A stretch of 17,413 nt of DNA from Acidisphaera sp035272265 (lineage in GTDB: Bacteria; Pseudomonadota; Alphaproteobacteria; Acetobacterales; Acetobacteraceae): assembly GCA_035272265.1 (NCBI GenBank), contig DATEQV010000552.1, positions 1 through 17,413 on the forward strand, given 5' to 3'. Made by a program: the position numbers and the translations under genes. Under the pieces are notes generated by a model. The model had not been told where the DNA came from. It searched no databases and was given only the letters and a program-made list of their open reading frames with translations. Each line of letters opens with the position of its first letter. Position 1 is the first letter of the stretch. This document shows positions 5,986 to 13,642 of this stretch, piece by piece.

Positions 5986-7569
5986 TCACGCCTTTGTCAC
6001 GCCCCAGAACACCGGGAACGGCGCCTTCACCACGCCGCTGACCTCCTTGCGCCAGGCCTGGTAGCCGAGGAAGAAGCCGGTCGGCACATAGGTCACGTTC
6101 TCGAAGCTGGCGCGGTTGACCTTCTCGATCGCAGCCTTCTCCGCGTCGCCCGGCGCGGCGTCGTACCATTCGTGGATCGCGGCCTGCACCGCGTCCGACT
6201 TCGGCCAGCCGAACCACGCGGTGTCGCCGCTTGCGTCGAGCGCCGTGTAGGGCGCCGGGTTCACGCAGTCCGCGCCCGCGTGCCAAGTGTGGAAGATGTT
6301 CCACCCGCCCTTGTCCGGCGGGTCCTTCTTGGCGCGCCGCTGGCCGACCGTGCCCCAGTCGAGCGCCACGTAATCGACGTTCATCCCGATGCGCTTGAGC
6401 GCGTCCGCCGTCACGTCGCCCTCGGCCTTGGTGATCGCGATATCAGTTGCAACCAGCAGGACCACGGGTTCGCCCTTGTAGCCGCTCGCCTCCAGCAGCT
6501 TCTTCGCCTCGTCGTATTTGCGCGGCCCCTTCAGCAGGTCGCCGCCGGCTTCGGTGTACAGCGCGGTGCCCGGCGTGAAGTAGCTCGGGCAGGTCCGCAT
6601 CAGCGTCTCGTCGCCGCCGGTCACCGCCGTCATGTATTCGGTCTGGTCGAGCGCCATCAGCATCGCCTGCCGCGCGCGCACGTCGTTGAACGGCGGATAC
6701 AGGTGGTTCATGCGGAACGAGCCGATGTTGCCGAGCGGATCGGCGATATCGACGTTGATCTTGCCGCTGCGCTTGAGCAGCGGGATCAGGTCCGGCAGCG
6801 GCGTCTCCCACCAGTCGACCTCGCCGTTCTGCAGCGCGGCGGCGGCGGTGGCGGGGTCGGGCAGGATCTGCCAGTCGATGCGGTCGAGCAGCATCCTTTT
6901 GCCGCCGGAAATCCAGTTGGTCGGCTCGTCGCGCGGCACGTAGGCGTCGAATTTGGCGAAGGCGGCGTGCGAGCCGGGCACCCACTCGTCGCGCACAAAC
7001 CGCATCGGGCCGGAGCCGACGATCTCGGTGATCTGCTTGAACGGATCGGTGTTGGCGATGCGCTCGGGCATGATGAAGCAGGCCGGCGAGTTCGACTTGC
7101 CGATCGCGAACAGCATCTTGCCGAACGGCTTGGTCATGACGATGCGGAAGCTGCGGTCGTCGATCGGCTCGATTGCAACCAGCTGCTTGCGGATGAGGGC
7201 GCCCATGGTGTCGCGCATCGACCAGCGCTTGATGCTGGCCACGCAGTCCTTCGAGGTGACCGGCTCGCCGTCGTGCCATTTCAGGCCGCTGCGCAGCTTG
7301 AACGTCCAGGTCTTGCCGTCGTCGCTGACCTCGTGGCCCTCGGCCATCTGCGGCTTGGGCGTCAGCGTCGCGTCCACGCCGTACAGCGTGTCCCAGATCA
7401 TCAGGCTGGCGTTGCGGACGACGTATTGCGTGCCCCAGATCGGATCGAGGTTGGCAAGGTTGGCCTGCGGCACGAACTTCAGCGGCTTGCCGGCGGCGCG
7501 GGCGATGTGCGGGGCGGCGAGCGCCGCTCCTGCTCCAGCGGCGCCGATGAGGAAATCGCGTCGCTTCAT
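5986..7569 (-). CDS. Periplasmic solute-binding protein of the peptide ABC importer (SBP family 5), Tat-exported
   Basis: 527 residues; it captures the substrate in the periplasm and delivers it to the permeases encoded next. The N-terminus MKRRDFLIGAAGAGAALA is a twin-arginine signal (RRDFL) with an Ala/Gly core and a likely cleavage after ARA at residue 25. The family 5 region MAEGHEVSDDGKTWTFKL followed by RSGLKWHDGEP (to about residue 103) is clear. Two ATGs compete: at 7575 the AAGGAG touches the codon, at 7569 it is 6 nt away, so 7569 is chosen. The frame stays open further upstream without signal-peptide logic. A 139-bp gap with repeat B1 separates it from the first permease gene. The ligand is not readable; dipeptides, oligopeptides, opines, glutathione or nickel chelates are possible for the family. 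Confidence 0.94.
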   Translation of the reverse strand: MKRRDFLIGAAGAGAALAAPHIARAAGKPLKFVPQANLANLDPIWGTQYVVRNASLMIWDTLYGVDATLTPKPQMAEGHEVSDDGKTWTFKLRSGLKWHDGEPVTSKDCVASIKRWSMRDTMGALIRKQLVAIEPIDDRSFRIVMTKPFGKMLFAIGKSNSPACFIMPERIANTDPFKQITEIVGSGPMRFVRDEWVPGSHAAFAKFDAYVPRDEPTNWISGGKRMLLDRIDWQILPDPATAAAALQNGEVDWWETPLPDLIPLLKRSGKINVDIADPLGNIGSFRMNHLYPPFNDVRARQAMLMALDQTEYMTAVTGGDETLMRTCPSYFTPGTALYTEAGGDLLKGPRKYDEAKKLLEASGYKGEPVVLLVATDIAITKAEGDVTADALKRIGMNVDYVALDWGTVGQRRAKKDPPDKGGWNIFHTWHAGADCVNPAPYTALDASGDTAWFGWPKSDAVQAAIHEWYDAAPGDAEKAAIEKVNRASFENVTYVPTGFFLGYQAWRKEVSGVVKAPFPVFWGVTKA

Positions 7570-7700
7570 GGTCATCTCCTTGCCCGGGGCGCGGCCCGGC
7601 ACGTCGGTGGAACGCGGCCGATGATGCAGCTTCCAGGCCATGCCGGCCGGGGGACTGGACGCTAGCGCGTCCCGGGGCGGTCGCAAAACCGCGATCCCAT

Positions 7701-7721
7701 CCTAGCTCCAGCGATGCTAGG
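7701..7721. promoter_or_regulatory. Inverted repeat in the divergent region between binding-protein and CHRD genes
   Basis: CCTAGC (7701-7706) and GCTAGG (7716-7721), a perfect 6-bp inverted repeat with a 9-bp spacer. It lies in the 187-bp region from which the ABC operon (minus) and the CHRD gene (plus) diverge. The 21-bp dyad could be an operator, but no clear -35/-10 pair was found around it and no regulator is encoded next to it. Confidence 0.3.
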
Positions 7722-7756
7722 GTGAGGGGCTTGGCAATAACCGACAGGGGAGTGGA

Positions 7757-8179
7757 ATGCGGAAGATGCTGTTCACGGCGGTTGCGGCCGCCGCATTGTT
7801 TGCTACCGGCGCGGCGCGCGCGGAAGTGTTGAAGCTGACGGCGAACCTGAGCGCCAGCCAGGAAGTGCCGCCCAAGACCGCGAGCGGCTCCGGCACCATG
7901 ACCGGCACGCTGGACACCACGACAAAGACGCTGACGTATAACATCACCTACTCGGGCCTGAGCGGCCCGGCGACGATGGCGCATATCCACGGCCCGGCGG
8001 CGGCCGGCGCGAACGCGCCGGTGCTGTTCCCGTTCCCGAGCCCGGCGAGCCCGATCAGCGGCACGGCGACGGTGAATGACGCCACGGTTCAGGCGATCAT
8101 GGCCGGCAATGCGTATGTCAACGTGCACACCGGCGCCAATCCCGGCGGCGAGCTGCGCGGACAGATCACGAAGCAGTAG
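7757..8179 (+). CDS. Secreted CHRD-domain protein
   Basis: 140 residues. A Sec signal peptide MRKMLFTAVAAAALFATGAA ends at ARA (cleavage after residue 22). The rest is one CHRD domain: LSASQEVPP near the start, MAHIHGPA in the middle, and VNVHTGANPGGELRGQI at the end. These are the typical conserved stretches of a domain first described in chordin and common in bacterial exported proteins; its bacterial role is not established. The histidines in HIHG and NVHTG are family-conserved. AGGGGAG at 7746-7752 supports the ATG. It is transcribed away from the ABC importer and faces the acyl-CoA dehydrogenase gene. No partner is evident, so it is probably a single-gene unit. Confidence 0.9.
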   Translation: MRKMLFTAVAAAALFATGAARAEVLKLTANLSASQEVPPKTASGSGTMTGTLDTTTKTLTYNITYSGLSGPATMAHIHGPAAAGANAPVLFPFPSPASPISGTATVNDATVQAIMAGNAYVNVHTGANPGGELRGQITKQ

Positions 8180-8189
8180 TCTGGCGAAA

Positions 8190-8225
8190 CCCGCCGTCCG
8201 GTGTGCGCGCGCACGGGACGGCGGG
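8190..8225. terminator. Strong hairpin between convergent genes (bidirectional terminator candidate)
   Basis: CCCGCCGTCC (8190-8199) pairs perfectly with GGACGGCGGG (8216-8225), and the loop itself contains GTGCGC/GCGCAC. It lies in the 68-bp gap between the CHRD gene (plus) and the acyl-CoA dehydrogenase gene (minus), where a shared terminator is expected. No T-run is present on either side, so termination may depend on the stem alone or on Rho. Confidence 0.6.
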
Positions 8226-8247
8226 GTAAGTCGACCCGGATGCTGCG

Positions 8248-9381
8248 CTACAGCATCCGCTGCAGGATGATCTTCTGCACGTCGTTGGTGCCTTCGTAGA
8301 TCTGGCACACGCGCACGTCGCGGTACATCCGCTCGACCGGGTAGTCCGCGAGATAGCCGTAACCGCCCAAAGTCTGGATGGCGGCGGAACAGATTTCCTC
8401 GGCAGCCTGCGCCGCGAACAGCTTCGCCATGCACGCGGCTTCCAGTGCAGGGTGCCCGGCCGCGCGCAACCGGGCGGCGTGCAGCACAAGTTGGCGCGCC
8501 GCTTCCAGTTTCGTCTTGGCGTCGACCAGCCGGAAGCCGACCGCCTGGTGGTCGATGATCTTCTGGCCGAACGCGACGCGGTCGCGGGCATACGCGGTCG
8601 CATACTCCAGCGCCGCCCGCGCGAGCCCCACCGACTGCGCGGCGATGCCGATGCGGCCGCTTTCGAGAGTCGACAGCGCGATGCGGTAGCCCTGGCCCTC
8701 GGCGCCAATGCGCCAGTCCTCGGGGACCTCCATGTCCTCGAAGGCCAGCGCGCAGGTCTCGCTGGCTTTCTGGCCGAGCTTCTCCTCGCGGCGGACGACG
8801 CGATAGCCTTGCGTGTCCTTCGGCACGACGAACGCGCTCATGCCGCGCTTGCCCGCCTGCGGATCGGTCATCGCGAAGATGATCGTGCTGCCGGGGATGC
8901 CGCCCGAGGAGATGAACTGCTTCGAGCCGTTGATGACGTAGCGGTCGCCGCGCCTGACCGCGCGCGTCTTCAGCGCGGATGCGTCCGAACCGGCGCCGGC
9001 CTCGGTCAGCGCGAAGCTGCCGACGTGCTCGCCCGCAGCGAGGGGGCGCAGGAAGCGGTCCTTCTGCGCGCCGCTGCCGAAGGCCGCCAGCACCGCGCAG
9101 GACGGCGAGTTGTGTACTGACACCAGCGTGCTGACCGAGCCGTCGCCGGCGGCGATCTCCTCCAGCAGCAGCGCGTAGGTCACGGTGTCGATGGCGGTGC
9201 CGCCCCAGTCCTCCGGCGTGGTCGCGCCGAGGAAGCCGAGTTCGCCCATCTCGCGGATGATCTCCGGCTCGATGGCGCCGGCCTTTTCGCGCGCGTGCGC
9301 GTGCGGCGCGAGGCGTTCGGCCGAGAATCGCCGGGCGGTCTCGACGACCAGTGTGTCGGCGCCGCTGGTGTGGTCCAGCAT
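8248..9381 (-). CDS. Acyl-CoA dehydrogenase (short/branched-chain type)
   Basis: FAD enzyme that inserts a 2,3-double bond into an acyl-CoA and passes electrons to ETF. 377 residues, normal for the family. First family signature FALTEAGAGSD at 123-133; flavin/substrate segment YVINGSKQFISSGG at 148-161; second signature ending in TLGGYGYLADYPVERMYRD (337-355). The catalytic base is Glu363 in IYEGTNDVQ, the position seen in short-chain and isobutyryl-type enzymes. The exact acyl chain cannot be read. The start is MLDHTSG with GGGAG about 9 nt upstream. The frame remains open for 35 more codons, but those cross repeat B2 and should not be annotated. It lies downstream of the oxidoreductase gene on the same strand, 127 bp away. 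Confidence 0.94.
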   Translation of the reverse strand: MLDHTSGADTLVVETARRFSAERLAPHAHAREKAGAIEPEIIREMGELGFLGATTPEDWGGTAIDTVTYALLLEEIAAGDGSVSTLVSVHNSPSCAVLAAFGSGAQKDRFLRPLAAGEHVGSFALTEAGAGSDASALKTRAVRRGDRYVINGSKQFISSGGIPGSTIIFAMTDPQAGKRGMSAFVVPKDTQGYRVVRREEKLGQKASETCALAFEDMEVPEDWRIGAEGQGYRIALSTLESGRIGIAAQSVGLARAALEYATAYARDRVAFGQKIIDHQAVGFRLVDAKTKLEAARQLVLHAARLRAAGHPALEAACMAKLFAAQAAEEICSAAIQTLGGYGYLADYPVERMYRDVRVCQIYEGTNDVQKIILQRML

Positions 9382-9405
9382 GACTCGGTGCTCCCGCACT
9401 TCAAG

Positions 9406-9500
9406 CGTCATGGCCGGGCTTGTCCCGGCCATCCACGACTTTTGCAAGCGGCGGCGAAGAAAGGAAATCGTGGATGGCCGGCACAAGGCCGGCCATGACG
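9406..9500. repeat. Family B palindromic repeat, copy B2 (four-way-junction fold)
   Basis: 95-nt relative of B1. Outer stem CGTCA (9406-9410) with TGACG (9496-9500). Arm 1 TGGCCGGG-CTTGT-CCCGGCCA (9411-9431). Arm 2 TCCACGA (9432-9438) with TCGTGGA (9468-9474), loop 29 nt. Arm 3 TGGCCGGC-ACAAG-GCCGGCCA (9475-9495). Arm 1 is unchanged from B1; arm 3 has one A-T pair of B1 replaced by G-C on both sides. The element fills almost the whole gap between the oxidoreductase stop (8 nt away) and the acyl-CoA dehydrogenase leader. Confidence 0.88.
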
Positions 9501-9508
9501 ATGAACCC

Positions 9509-12500
9509 CTAAGCCGCGACCGCCATCATGCGCCGATCGAGGGCGGCGAGAAGCCCCGGCCGGCTTTCCTGCGCGCGGCGCCAGTTGGCCATCTTCACCG
9601 AGCCGAACCCGCGCACCGCATCCGGCAGCATCGCCACCGCGACGGCAGCGTCCAGGTTGTCGGCGCGCAGCTTCTCGCAGGCCGCGCGCATGTCCGCCTC
9701 GTATTGGCCGATCAGCGCGCGCTCCATCCGGCGGTCTTCCTGCAGGCCGAACAGATCGAGCGGCGTGCCGCGCAGCACCTTGCCGTGGCGCAGCATCCGG
9801 AACACGGGCAACGCCAGCCAGCCGGGGATCGCCACCTTGCGGCGGCGTCCGGTCGCCGGATCGACGCGCCCGATCAGCGGCGGCGCCATGTGGAACTTGG
9901 GCTTGGCGCCGAACGACGGAGCCTCGGCGTGCAGGCGGGCGACCTCGTACTCGTCCTTGTAGGACATCGCGCGGAACCAGCCTTCGGCCGCGGCGCGGGC
10001 GAACCGGCCCGCACGACCGACCGCCGCCGTCTCCGCCGCGATCGCGTCCTGCACGCGCGCCCGGTACAGGTCGGCCCAGCCACGGTTCTGATACTGCGCG
10101 AGGTAGCCGGCGCGGCTCTCGACGAGATCGGCCAGGGTCTGCGGCCGCGACTTCGCCGCGTCGTTGCCGAGAACGCGCGCCACCATCGCCGGCTTGTCGG
10201 CGACGATGCGGCCCCACAGGAAGGCGCGCTTGTTCATCTCGACCGAGGCGCCGTTCAGCTCGATCGCGCGCAGGATGGCGCCCGAGCCGACCGGGATCAG
10301 TCCACGCTGCCATGCGACGCCCAGCAGCACCGTGTTCAGCGCCTGCGCCTGGCCGAACAGCTTCTCGGCGATCCGCTCGGCGTGCAGCCACATGTTGGCG
10401 TTGCCGCGGGCGTGCTTCTCGATGGCGCGGCGATGCAGCGCGGCGTCGATCGACAGCGCCGGGTCCTTCTTGAACGCCGCGGTGGCGGCGAGGTCGAGGT
10501 TGCCGATCACGGTGCCCGCCGGCCGCACCCGCTCCAGCACGCCAGGGCCGGCCGCGACCGCGAGGTCCGCCGCGATCATCACGTCGGCGTGGCCGGACGG
10601 GATGCGCACGACGTCGAGCGAGTTCGGCAGGCCGATCTGCACGTGCGAGACGACGGCGCCGTTCTTCTGCGCCAGCCCGGTGAAGTCGAGCGTCGAGACG
10701 TCCCAGCCCTCGATGTTGGCCGCCTGTGCCAAGATCGCGCCGGCGGTGACGATGCCGCCGCCGCCGATGCCGGCGAACAGGCCGCGCCAGGGCAGGGCGG
10801 CGGTGCGCAGGTCGGGCTCGCCGAGGCCCTGCGCGAGGGCCGCCTCTTCGTCCTTCCAGTGCGAATCGACCGAGGGCGCGCGCGGCGGCCCGTCCACCGT
10901 GACGAAGCTCGGGCAGTAGCCCTTCAGGCAGGAGAGATCGACGTTGCAGCTGGTAGGGTTGATGCGCCGCTTGCGGCCGAGCGGGGTTTCCACAGGGTCG
11001 ATCGCGATGCAGCTCGATTGCACGCTGCAGTCGCCGCAGTTCTCGCAGACATCGGCGTTGATGAGCGGGTGGCGCGTCGCCTGCGCCATCTTGCCGCGCT
11101 TGCGGCGGCGGCGCTTCTCGGTGGCGCACACCTGGTCGTAGATGATGACGGTGACGCCCTTGGTGTCGCGCATCTCGCGCTGCACGCGGTCGAGGTCGTC
11201 ACGGGAGAAACGACCGACGCCCTTGGGCAGCGCCGAGGCGGGCGGCAGGCGGGAAACGTCGTCGGCGAGGACGACAACCCTCGCGGCCCTTTCGGCGGCG
11301 ACCTGGGCGGCGATCATCGGCACGCTCGGGGCGCCCTCGGCCGGCTGGCCGCCGGTCATCGCCACGGCGTCATTGAACAGGATCTTGTAGGTGACGTTGG
11401 CCTTCGCCGCGATCGCCTGCCGGATCGCCAGGATGCCGGAGTGCGTGTAGGTGCCGTCGCCCAGGTTGACGAACATGTGCGGCACGTCGGTGAACGGCGC
11501 CATGCCGACCCAGCCGATGCCCTCGCCGCCCATGTGGCTGAAGGTGCGCGTGGTGTTCGGGTCCTCGCCGGTGGCGAGGAAGTGGCAGCCGATGCCGGCG
11601 TTGGCGAAGCTGCCCTCCGGCACCTTCGTCGACGTGCCGTGCGGGCAGCCGGCGCAAAAGGCGGGGATGCGGGTCAGCAGGCCGGCGGGGTGCTCGGCGG
11701 TGAACGGCGCGGGCGCCTCGGGCGCGCTCAGATCGACGTGGCGCATGGTGCGCACAATGGCGGCGGCGACGTCCTCGGGGCAGAACTCCATCACGGCGGG
11801 CAGCAGCGGGCTGCCGTCGACCGCCTGCTTGCCGACGATCAGCGGGCGGGCGTCGGCCGGCATGTTGTAGAGCGCGTCGCGCAGCTGCGATTCGACGATG
11901 CTGCGCTTTTCCTCGACGACGAGCAGCACGCGCTTGCCGCGCGCAAAGTCGCGCAGGCCGTCGGCTTCGATCGGCCAGGTCAGGCCGACCTTGTAGAGCG
12001 CGAGCCGCGCGTCGCCGTCCAGGCCGAGCATGCGCAGCGCGTGCACCGCGTCGGCGTGCGCCTTGCCGACGGTGACGATGCCGACCGCCGCGTCGGGCGT
12101 GCCGGACACCAGCCGGTCCAGCGGGTTGGCGCGCGCCCAGGCGAGGACGGCGGGAATCCGCTCGAGCAGCATGCGCCGCTCCAGCTCCGCGCGGTCGCGC
12201 GGGAAGACCATCGTGGGGTCGTAGTTCAGCCCGTGCGCGGGAACGGCGAAATCGGGGGTCGCGTAGTCGCGCTCGCTGCCGACGGTGATCGTCGCACCCT
12301 GCTCGGCGGTCTCGCTGGTCAGCTTCAGCGCCGTCCACACGCCGGAGAAGCGGGACAGCGCGAAGCCGGCGAGGCCGAAGTCGATGATGTCCTGCACGCC
12401 GGCAGGTGCCAGCACCGGCATCATCACGCTGTGGAAGATGTGGTCGGTCTGGTGCGGATAGACCGAGCTTTGCGCGCCGTGGTCGTCGCCGGCGACGGCC

Positions 12501-12934
12501 AGCATGCCGCCCAGCGCGCTGGTGCCCATCATGTTGGCGCAGCGCAGCGCGTCGCCGCTGCGGTCCACGCCCGGCCCCTTGCCGTACCACATGCCGAAAA
12601 CGCCATCGACCCGCTTGCCGGGGAACGCGTCGAGCAGCTGTGCGCCCCACAACATCGTCGCGCCGAGGTCCTCGTTCAGGCCGGGCTGGAAGCGGATGTC
12701 GTGCGCATCAAGGATGGCTTTGCGGCGCCACAGCTCCAGGTCGAGCCCGCCCAGCGGCGAGCCGCGGTAGCCCGATACCAGCCCGGCCGTGTGGTGGCCG
12801 GCGGCGCGGTCGAGCCGCGATTGCTCCAGCAGTACGCGGACCAGCGCCTGGATGCCGGTCATCAGCACCGGACGGTCGAGTTCGGCGTAGCGGCTTTCGA
12901 GGCTCTGGGCGGCTGGCGCGAGACCGATGTCCAT
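9509..12934 (-). CDS. Indolepyruvate ferredoxin oxidoreductase, fused alpha-beta (IorAB-type) 2-oxoacid oxidoreductase
   Basis: 1141-residue cytoplasmic enzyme predicted to convert aryl- or branched 2-oxo acids plus CoA to acyl-CoA, CO2 and reduced ferredoxin. N-terminal pyrimidine-type domain with GYRGSPLGGLD (about 55-65); C-terminal-half TPP domain with FCAGCPHG (426-433) and GDGTYTHSG (492-500). An Fe-S segment has Cys630, Cys633, Cys636, Cys642 and then Cys663, Cys669, Cys674. A gamma-type domain opens with GIGGGGIVTAG (722-732). This is the single-chain form of the archaeal two-subunit enzyme. The chosen ATG (12932-12934) has GGGAG 8 nt upstream; in-frame ATGs at 12949 and 12958 lack a ribosome site. 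A divergent Lrp/AsnC gene and a downstream acyl-CoA dehydrogenase suggest amino-acid catabolism. Exact substrate is unknown. Confidence 0.93.
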   Translation of the reverse strand: MDIGLAPAAQSLESRYAELDRPVLMTGIQALVRVLLEQSRLDRAAGHHTAGLVSGYRGSPLGGLDLELWRRKAILDAHDIRFQPGLNEDLGATMLWGAQLLDAFPGKRVDGVFGMWYGKGPGVDRSGDALRCANMMGTSALGGMLAVAGDDHGAQSSVYPHQTDHIFHSVMMPVLAPAGVQDIIDFGLAGFALSRFSGVWTALKLTSETAEQGATITVGSERDYATPDFAVPAHGLNYDPTMVFPRDRAELERRMLLERIPAVLAWARANPLDRLVSGTPDAAVGIVTVGKAHADAVHALRMLGLDGDARLALYKVGLTWPIEADGLRDFARGKRVLLVVEEKRSIVESQLRDALYNMPADARPLIVGKQAVDGSPLLPAVMEFCPEDVAAAIVRTMRHVDLSAPEAPAPFTAEHPAGLLTRIPAFCAGCPHGTSTKVPEGSFANAGIGCHFLATGEDPNTTRTFSHMGGEGIGWVGMAPFTDVPHMFVNLGDGTYTHSGILAIRQAIAAKANVTYKILFNDAVAMTGGQPAEGAPSVPMIAAQVAAERAARVVVLADDVSRLPPASALPKGVGRFSRDDLDRVQREMRDTKGVTVIIYDQVCATEKRRRRKRGKMAQATRHPLINADVCENCGDCSVQSSCIAIDPVETPLGRKRRINPTSCNVDLSCLKGYCPSFVTVDGPPRAPSVDSHWKDEEAALAQGLGEPDLRTAALPWRGLFAGIGGGGIVTAGAILAQAANIEGWDVSTLDFTGLAQKNGAVVSHVQIGLPNSLDVVRIPSGHADVMIAADLAVAAGPGVLERVRPAGTVIGNLDLAATAAFKKDPALSIDAALHRRAIEKHARGNANMWLHAERIAEKLFGQAQALNTVLLGVAWQRGLIPVGSGAILRAIELNGASVEMNKRAFLWGRIVADKPAMVARVLGNDAAKSRPQTLADLVESRAGYLAQYQNRGWADLYRARVQDAIAAETAAVGRAGRFARAAAEGWFRAMSYKDEYEVARLHAEAPSFGAKPKFHMAPPLIGRVDPATGRRRKVAIPGWLALPVFRMLRHGKVLRGTPLDLFGLQEDRRMERALIGQYEADMRAACEKLRADNLDAAVAVAMLPDAVRGFGSVKMANWRRAQESRPGLLAALDRRMMAVAA

Positions 12935-12964
12935 AAGACGCACTCCCATGTGCGGCATTTTTGT

Positions 12965-13073
12965 TGCCACAACGCCGGAGACTAGCCCCCGGTGGCAAAG
13001 AAGTGCTGCCATTCTTGGCCCTGCGACTCGGCTGATTTGGCAGGATCTTCCAATGTTGCGCTGCGACATGGCA
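12965..13073. promoter_or_regulatory. Divergent lrp-ior control region with five TGGCA/TGCCA boxes
   Basis: The 197-bp gap between the divergent oxidoreductase and regulator genes holds TGCCA at 12965 and 13007 and TGGCA at 12993, 13038 and 13069. Their start-to-start spacings are 28, 14, 31 and 31 bp. The boxes at 12993 and 13007 form a dyad (TGGCA-N9-TGCCA), and 12964-12970 with 12992-12998 form TTGCCAC/GTGGCAA. TTGG-N9-CCAA at 13037-13053 is a further imperfect dyad, and CTGCGAC repeats directly 40 bp apart (13021, 13061). An Lrp-family octamer wrapping DNA would fit such an array; this is inference. Confidence 0.4.
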
Positions 13074-13131
13074 AGATGGTCCCGTGCAGGCCAGAAACCT
13101 GGGCTGATCTTGCGTCGCGGAGGCGTGACCG

Positions 13132-13605
13132 ATGGACCTCGACCGTATCGACGTGGCGATCCTCGAGCACCTGCAAAAAAACGGCCGCGCGACGACGCTC
13201 GAATTGTCCGAGGCCGCCGGGCTGTCGCCCTCGCCGTGCCACCGACGCCAGCGTCTGCTGGAGGAAGCCGGCGTCATCCAGCGCTACGTCGCGCTACTCG
13301 ACCAGGAGCGCGTCGGCTTGCCGGTCAGCGTGTTCGTGACGGTCGAGCTGGCCGAGCACAGCGACCAGAGCCTGCAGCGGTTCGAGACCGCGGTCGCCGA
13401 CTGTCCGGAGATCATGGAGTGCTACGAGATGACCGGCACCAGCGACTACCTGCTGCGCGTGGTGTGCGCCGATCTCGGGTCCTACGAGCAGTTCATCCGC
13501 CGCCTGCTCGCGAAGATCGGCAGCGTGCGCGCCATCCGCTCGGCTTTCGCGCTCAAGCGCGTGGTCTATCGCACCAACCTGCCGTTGCGCCGCCCGGCAC
13601 GATAG
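13132..13605 (+). CDS. Lrp/AsnC family transcriptional regulator
   Basis: 157 residues, the normal size. N-terminal winged HTH from DLDRIDVAILEHLQKNG, with the recognition helix region LSPSPCHRRQRLLEEAG (31-47). C-terminal RAM ligand-binding domain from about 65, with the ligand-loop segment MTGTSDYLLRV (100-110). Members bind amino acids or their derivatives and form octamers. GGAGG ends 8 nt before the ATG. The gene is divergent from the indolepyruvate oxidoreductase gene and 37 bp upstream of a PaaI thioesterase gene. It therefore probably controls both transcripts, and itself, from the shared 197-bp region. The effector may be an aromatic or branched amino acid; that is inference from context. 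Confidence 0.94.
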   Translation: MDLDRIDVAILEHLQKNGRATTLELSEAAGLSPSPCHRRQRLLEEAGVIQRYVALLDQERVGLPVSVFVTVELAEHSDQSLQRFETAVADCPEIMECYEMTGTSDYLLRVVCADLGSYEQFIRRLLAKIGSVRAIRSAFALKRVVYRTNLPLRRPAR

Positions 13606-13642
13606 AAACCCGGCTGTTGCTTCCTGAAGGTGCGAGGCCCGC

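Noticed and set aside
5756..6064. Plus-strand frame across repeat B1 that contains MAGLVPAIHD
   Set aside because: This peptide is the usual by-product of translating family B-type repeats; the frame also runs antisense to two real genes.
9382..9486. 35-residue N-terminal extension of the acyl-CoA dehydrogenase
   Set aside because: It is translation through repeat B2; the family N-terminus and a ribosome site fit the ATG at 9381.
12954..12969. Sigma-54-like promoter for the oxidoreductase (minus strand TGGCA ... ATGCC with GG-N10-GC)
   Set aside because: The geometry fits, but the implied transcript start near 12943 would fall inside the GGGAG ribosome site of the chosen ATG, leaving almost no leader. 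TGGCA is also part of a wider box array that explains it better, and no sigma-54 activator gene is nearby.
9185..12985. 1266-codon open frame on the plus strand opposite the oxidoreductase gene
   Set aside because: It is antisense to a clear IorAB-type gene and crosses two other genes. Its product is a low-complexity Arg/His/Ala/Asp/Gly-rich chain with no domain, as expected for a shadow frame in GC-rich DNA.
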